From an uncultured Clostridium sp. (GTDB lineage: Bacteria; Bacillota; Clostridia; Christensenellales; Pumilibacteraceae), in contig USKH01000092.1 in the NCBI GenBank assembly GCA_900555125.1, positions 1 through 5,456 of the forward strand: a DNA stretch of 5,456 nt, in the 5' to 3' direction. Every line of letters begins with the position of its first letter. The stretch's first letter is position 1. The notes beneath the pieces were generated by a model. That model was not told where the DNA came from and made no database searches. It saw only the letters and a list, made by a program, of their open reading frames with translations. Of the stretch, positions 4,516 through 5,456 are shown one piece after another. The translations under genes were made by a program, and so were the position numbers.

Positions 4516-5456
4516 TTAAGCATAAACTTCGAGTTCGGCGCATGAAACAAGTTTCTGACTGCCGCCCGGAGTTCCTATTATTCTGATTCCTGTTCCTTTT
4601 TCGGCGTTATTCAGAGTGAACGTGTACCATTCGCCAAACTGTCCGAATGCAGAAACATCGTTTGCGTCGGGATACTCTTTATCGAGGGTGAAATCGACGC
4701 CGATCCACTCGTCTCCGCGCTTTACTTCTACCCGCAGACTGCCGTTTGCAAACCAACCTCCGCCTTGCCAGTGGCCGCCTTCCTGCCATTTGAGCTTTTT
4801 GAAGGCGTATTCTCTGTCAAACGTATATCCGAAAAAGTCCTCATACGTTTTATCGATAAGATTTCCGTTGGCGTCAAACCCGAGAAAAGTATCATATTGT
4901 TGTTTAAGATTACCGAAATTGGTGAAATACAATCCGTCGTTGATAACCGAAAGACTCCTGTTTCCACCGCTCTGAGCTCCCGGAACAGGCACCGAACAAA
5001 TTGCGGCAACGCCCGTCGTTCTTGCCAGATTAACCGTCGAGCCGTTTTGCTCGATCCATTCCTCTTCGGTACACTCGACGTTTATGTAATCGATTGTGTG
5101 TTGTTTTCCGGCTTCTTTAGCCACAAGCTTCAAAACGTGTTCGCCTTCGTCGAGATTTCGTATTTTGAATATTGTCTGTCCGCCGACAACGCTTATTATT
5201 TTTCCGTTCACGCCAGACGCGGGATCGCATTTAAGCGTTTGTTCTCCATACGATTTCCCGTCTACAAAACATTCTACCGTTCCGCCGTTTTTGCTTAAAA
5301 GAGCAAGCACTTCCACACTCTTTCCGCTGAATACGTATTCGAGCGACGCCCCGGCTTTGCTTGCCGAGAACGATTTTTTGTAGTGCAGGTTTTCGTTATA
5401 GACTTTTGAAAATCCGTCGCTCGTCCAGCCGTCTTCGAGCAAGCCGACTTTCTTGA
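4516..5456 (-). CDS. C-terminal part of a probable secreted protein with jelly-roll and discoidin-like modules (partial)
   Basis: The frame is open to the right edge with 312 complete codons visible, so the N-terminus, any signal peptide and any upstream domains are missing; a TTG at 5442-5440 is not a credible start. Counting visible residues from the edge, about 20-128 form a beta-rich module (LEYVFSGKSVEVLAL, VDGKSYGEQ, EGEHVLKLV, closing HTIDYINVE) like galactose-binding-fold carbohydrate-binding modules. About 138-312 form a discoidin (F5/8 type C)-like module with WQEGG, GGGWF and LRVEVKRGDEW, and ends GIRIIGTPGG...AELEVYA directly before the stop. No sortase motif, transmembrane tail or Cys/His repeat follows, so this protein lacks the anchor of its downstream partner. 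Both modules recur in the next gene, which starts 13 bases on. Carbohydrate or surface binding is inferred; an enzyme domain could lie beyond the edge. Confidence 0.8.
   Translation of the reverse strand, partial: KKVGLLEDGWTSDGFSKVYNENLHYKKSFSASKAGASLEYVFSGKSVEVLALLSKNGGTVECFVDGKSYGEQTLKCDPASGVNGKIISVVGGQTIFKIRNLDEGEHVLKLVAKEAGKQHTIDYINVECTEEEWIEQNGSTVNLARTTGVAAICSVPVPGAQSGGNRSLSVINDGLYFTNFGNLKQQYDTFLGFDANGNLIDKTYEDFFGYTFDREYAFKKLKWQEGGHWQGGGWFANGSLRVEVKRGDEWIGVDFTLDKEYPDANDVSAFGQFGEWYTFTLNNAEKGTGIRIIGTPGGSQKLVSCAELEVYA

Noticed and set aside
4503..4550. Longer version of the surface protein starting from TTG at 4550 or ATG at 4523
   Set aside because: It overlaps the end of the upstream gene, lacks its own Shine-Dalgarno site and would place extra charged residues before an otherwise perfect signal peptide.

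Overview
The window looks like a chromosomal stretch from an anaerobic Firmicute, most likely an uncultured gut-type member of the Clostridia. This is an inference from three things: strong AGGAGG-type Shine-Dalgarno sites with textbook housekeeping promoters; an ApeA-type M18 aminopeptidase of the kind common in Clostridia; and a surface protein that combines discoidin-like modules, 'PTC...CxxCG...GH' repeats and a Cys/Gly plus hydrophobic plus Lys-Lys tail. No tRNA, rRNA, CRISPR array, transposase or phage gene was seen. The species cannot be fixed from the sequence.

Layout from left to right. Bases 1-55 (minus) hold only the first 18 codons of an exported protein that continues beyond the left edge. 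Upstream of it, about 56-298 holds a very good minus-strand promoter, a leader of about 208 nt with several possible stems, and a strong intrinsic terminator inside that leader. This is the arrangement of an attenuator, riboswitch-like element or small RNA, and it is the best candidate here for something undescribed. Bases 351-1175 (minus) encode a xylose-isomerase-like TIM-barrel protein (sugar phosphate isomerase/epimerase superfamily). Bases 1176-1333 are a compact divergent promoter region serving that gene and the M18 aminopeptidase at 1334-2701 (plus). Bases 2702-2882 separate convergent genes and carry a terminator for the aminopeptidase plus a long perfect inverted repeat that should stop transcription from both sides.

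Bases 2883-5456 (minus) are a two-gene operon for extracellular proteins, separated by 13 bases that hold the second gene's ribosome binding site. The upstream gene is cut by the right edge. It ends in a jelly-roll-like module followed by a discoidin (F5/8 type C)-like module and has no anchor in the visible part. The downstream gene has a signal peptide, the same two modules in the same order, four Cys/His repeats and a possible C-terminal membrane or cell-wall anchor. A reasonable reading is a secreted and a surface-attached member of a glycan-binding or adhesion pair that arose by duplication, but no ligand or enzyme activity can be read from the window.

The aminopeptidase and the TIM-barrel gene look like ordinary metabolism, and nothing ties them functionally to the surface operon.
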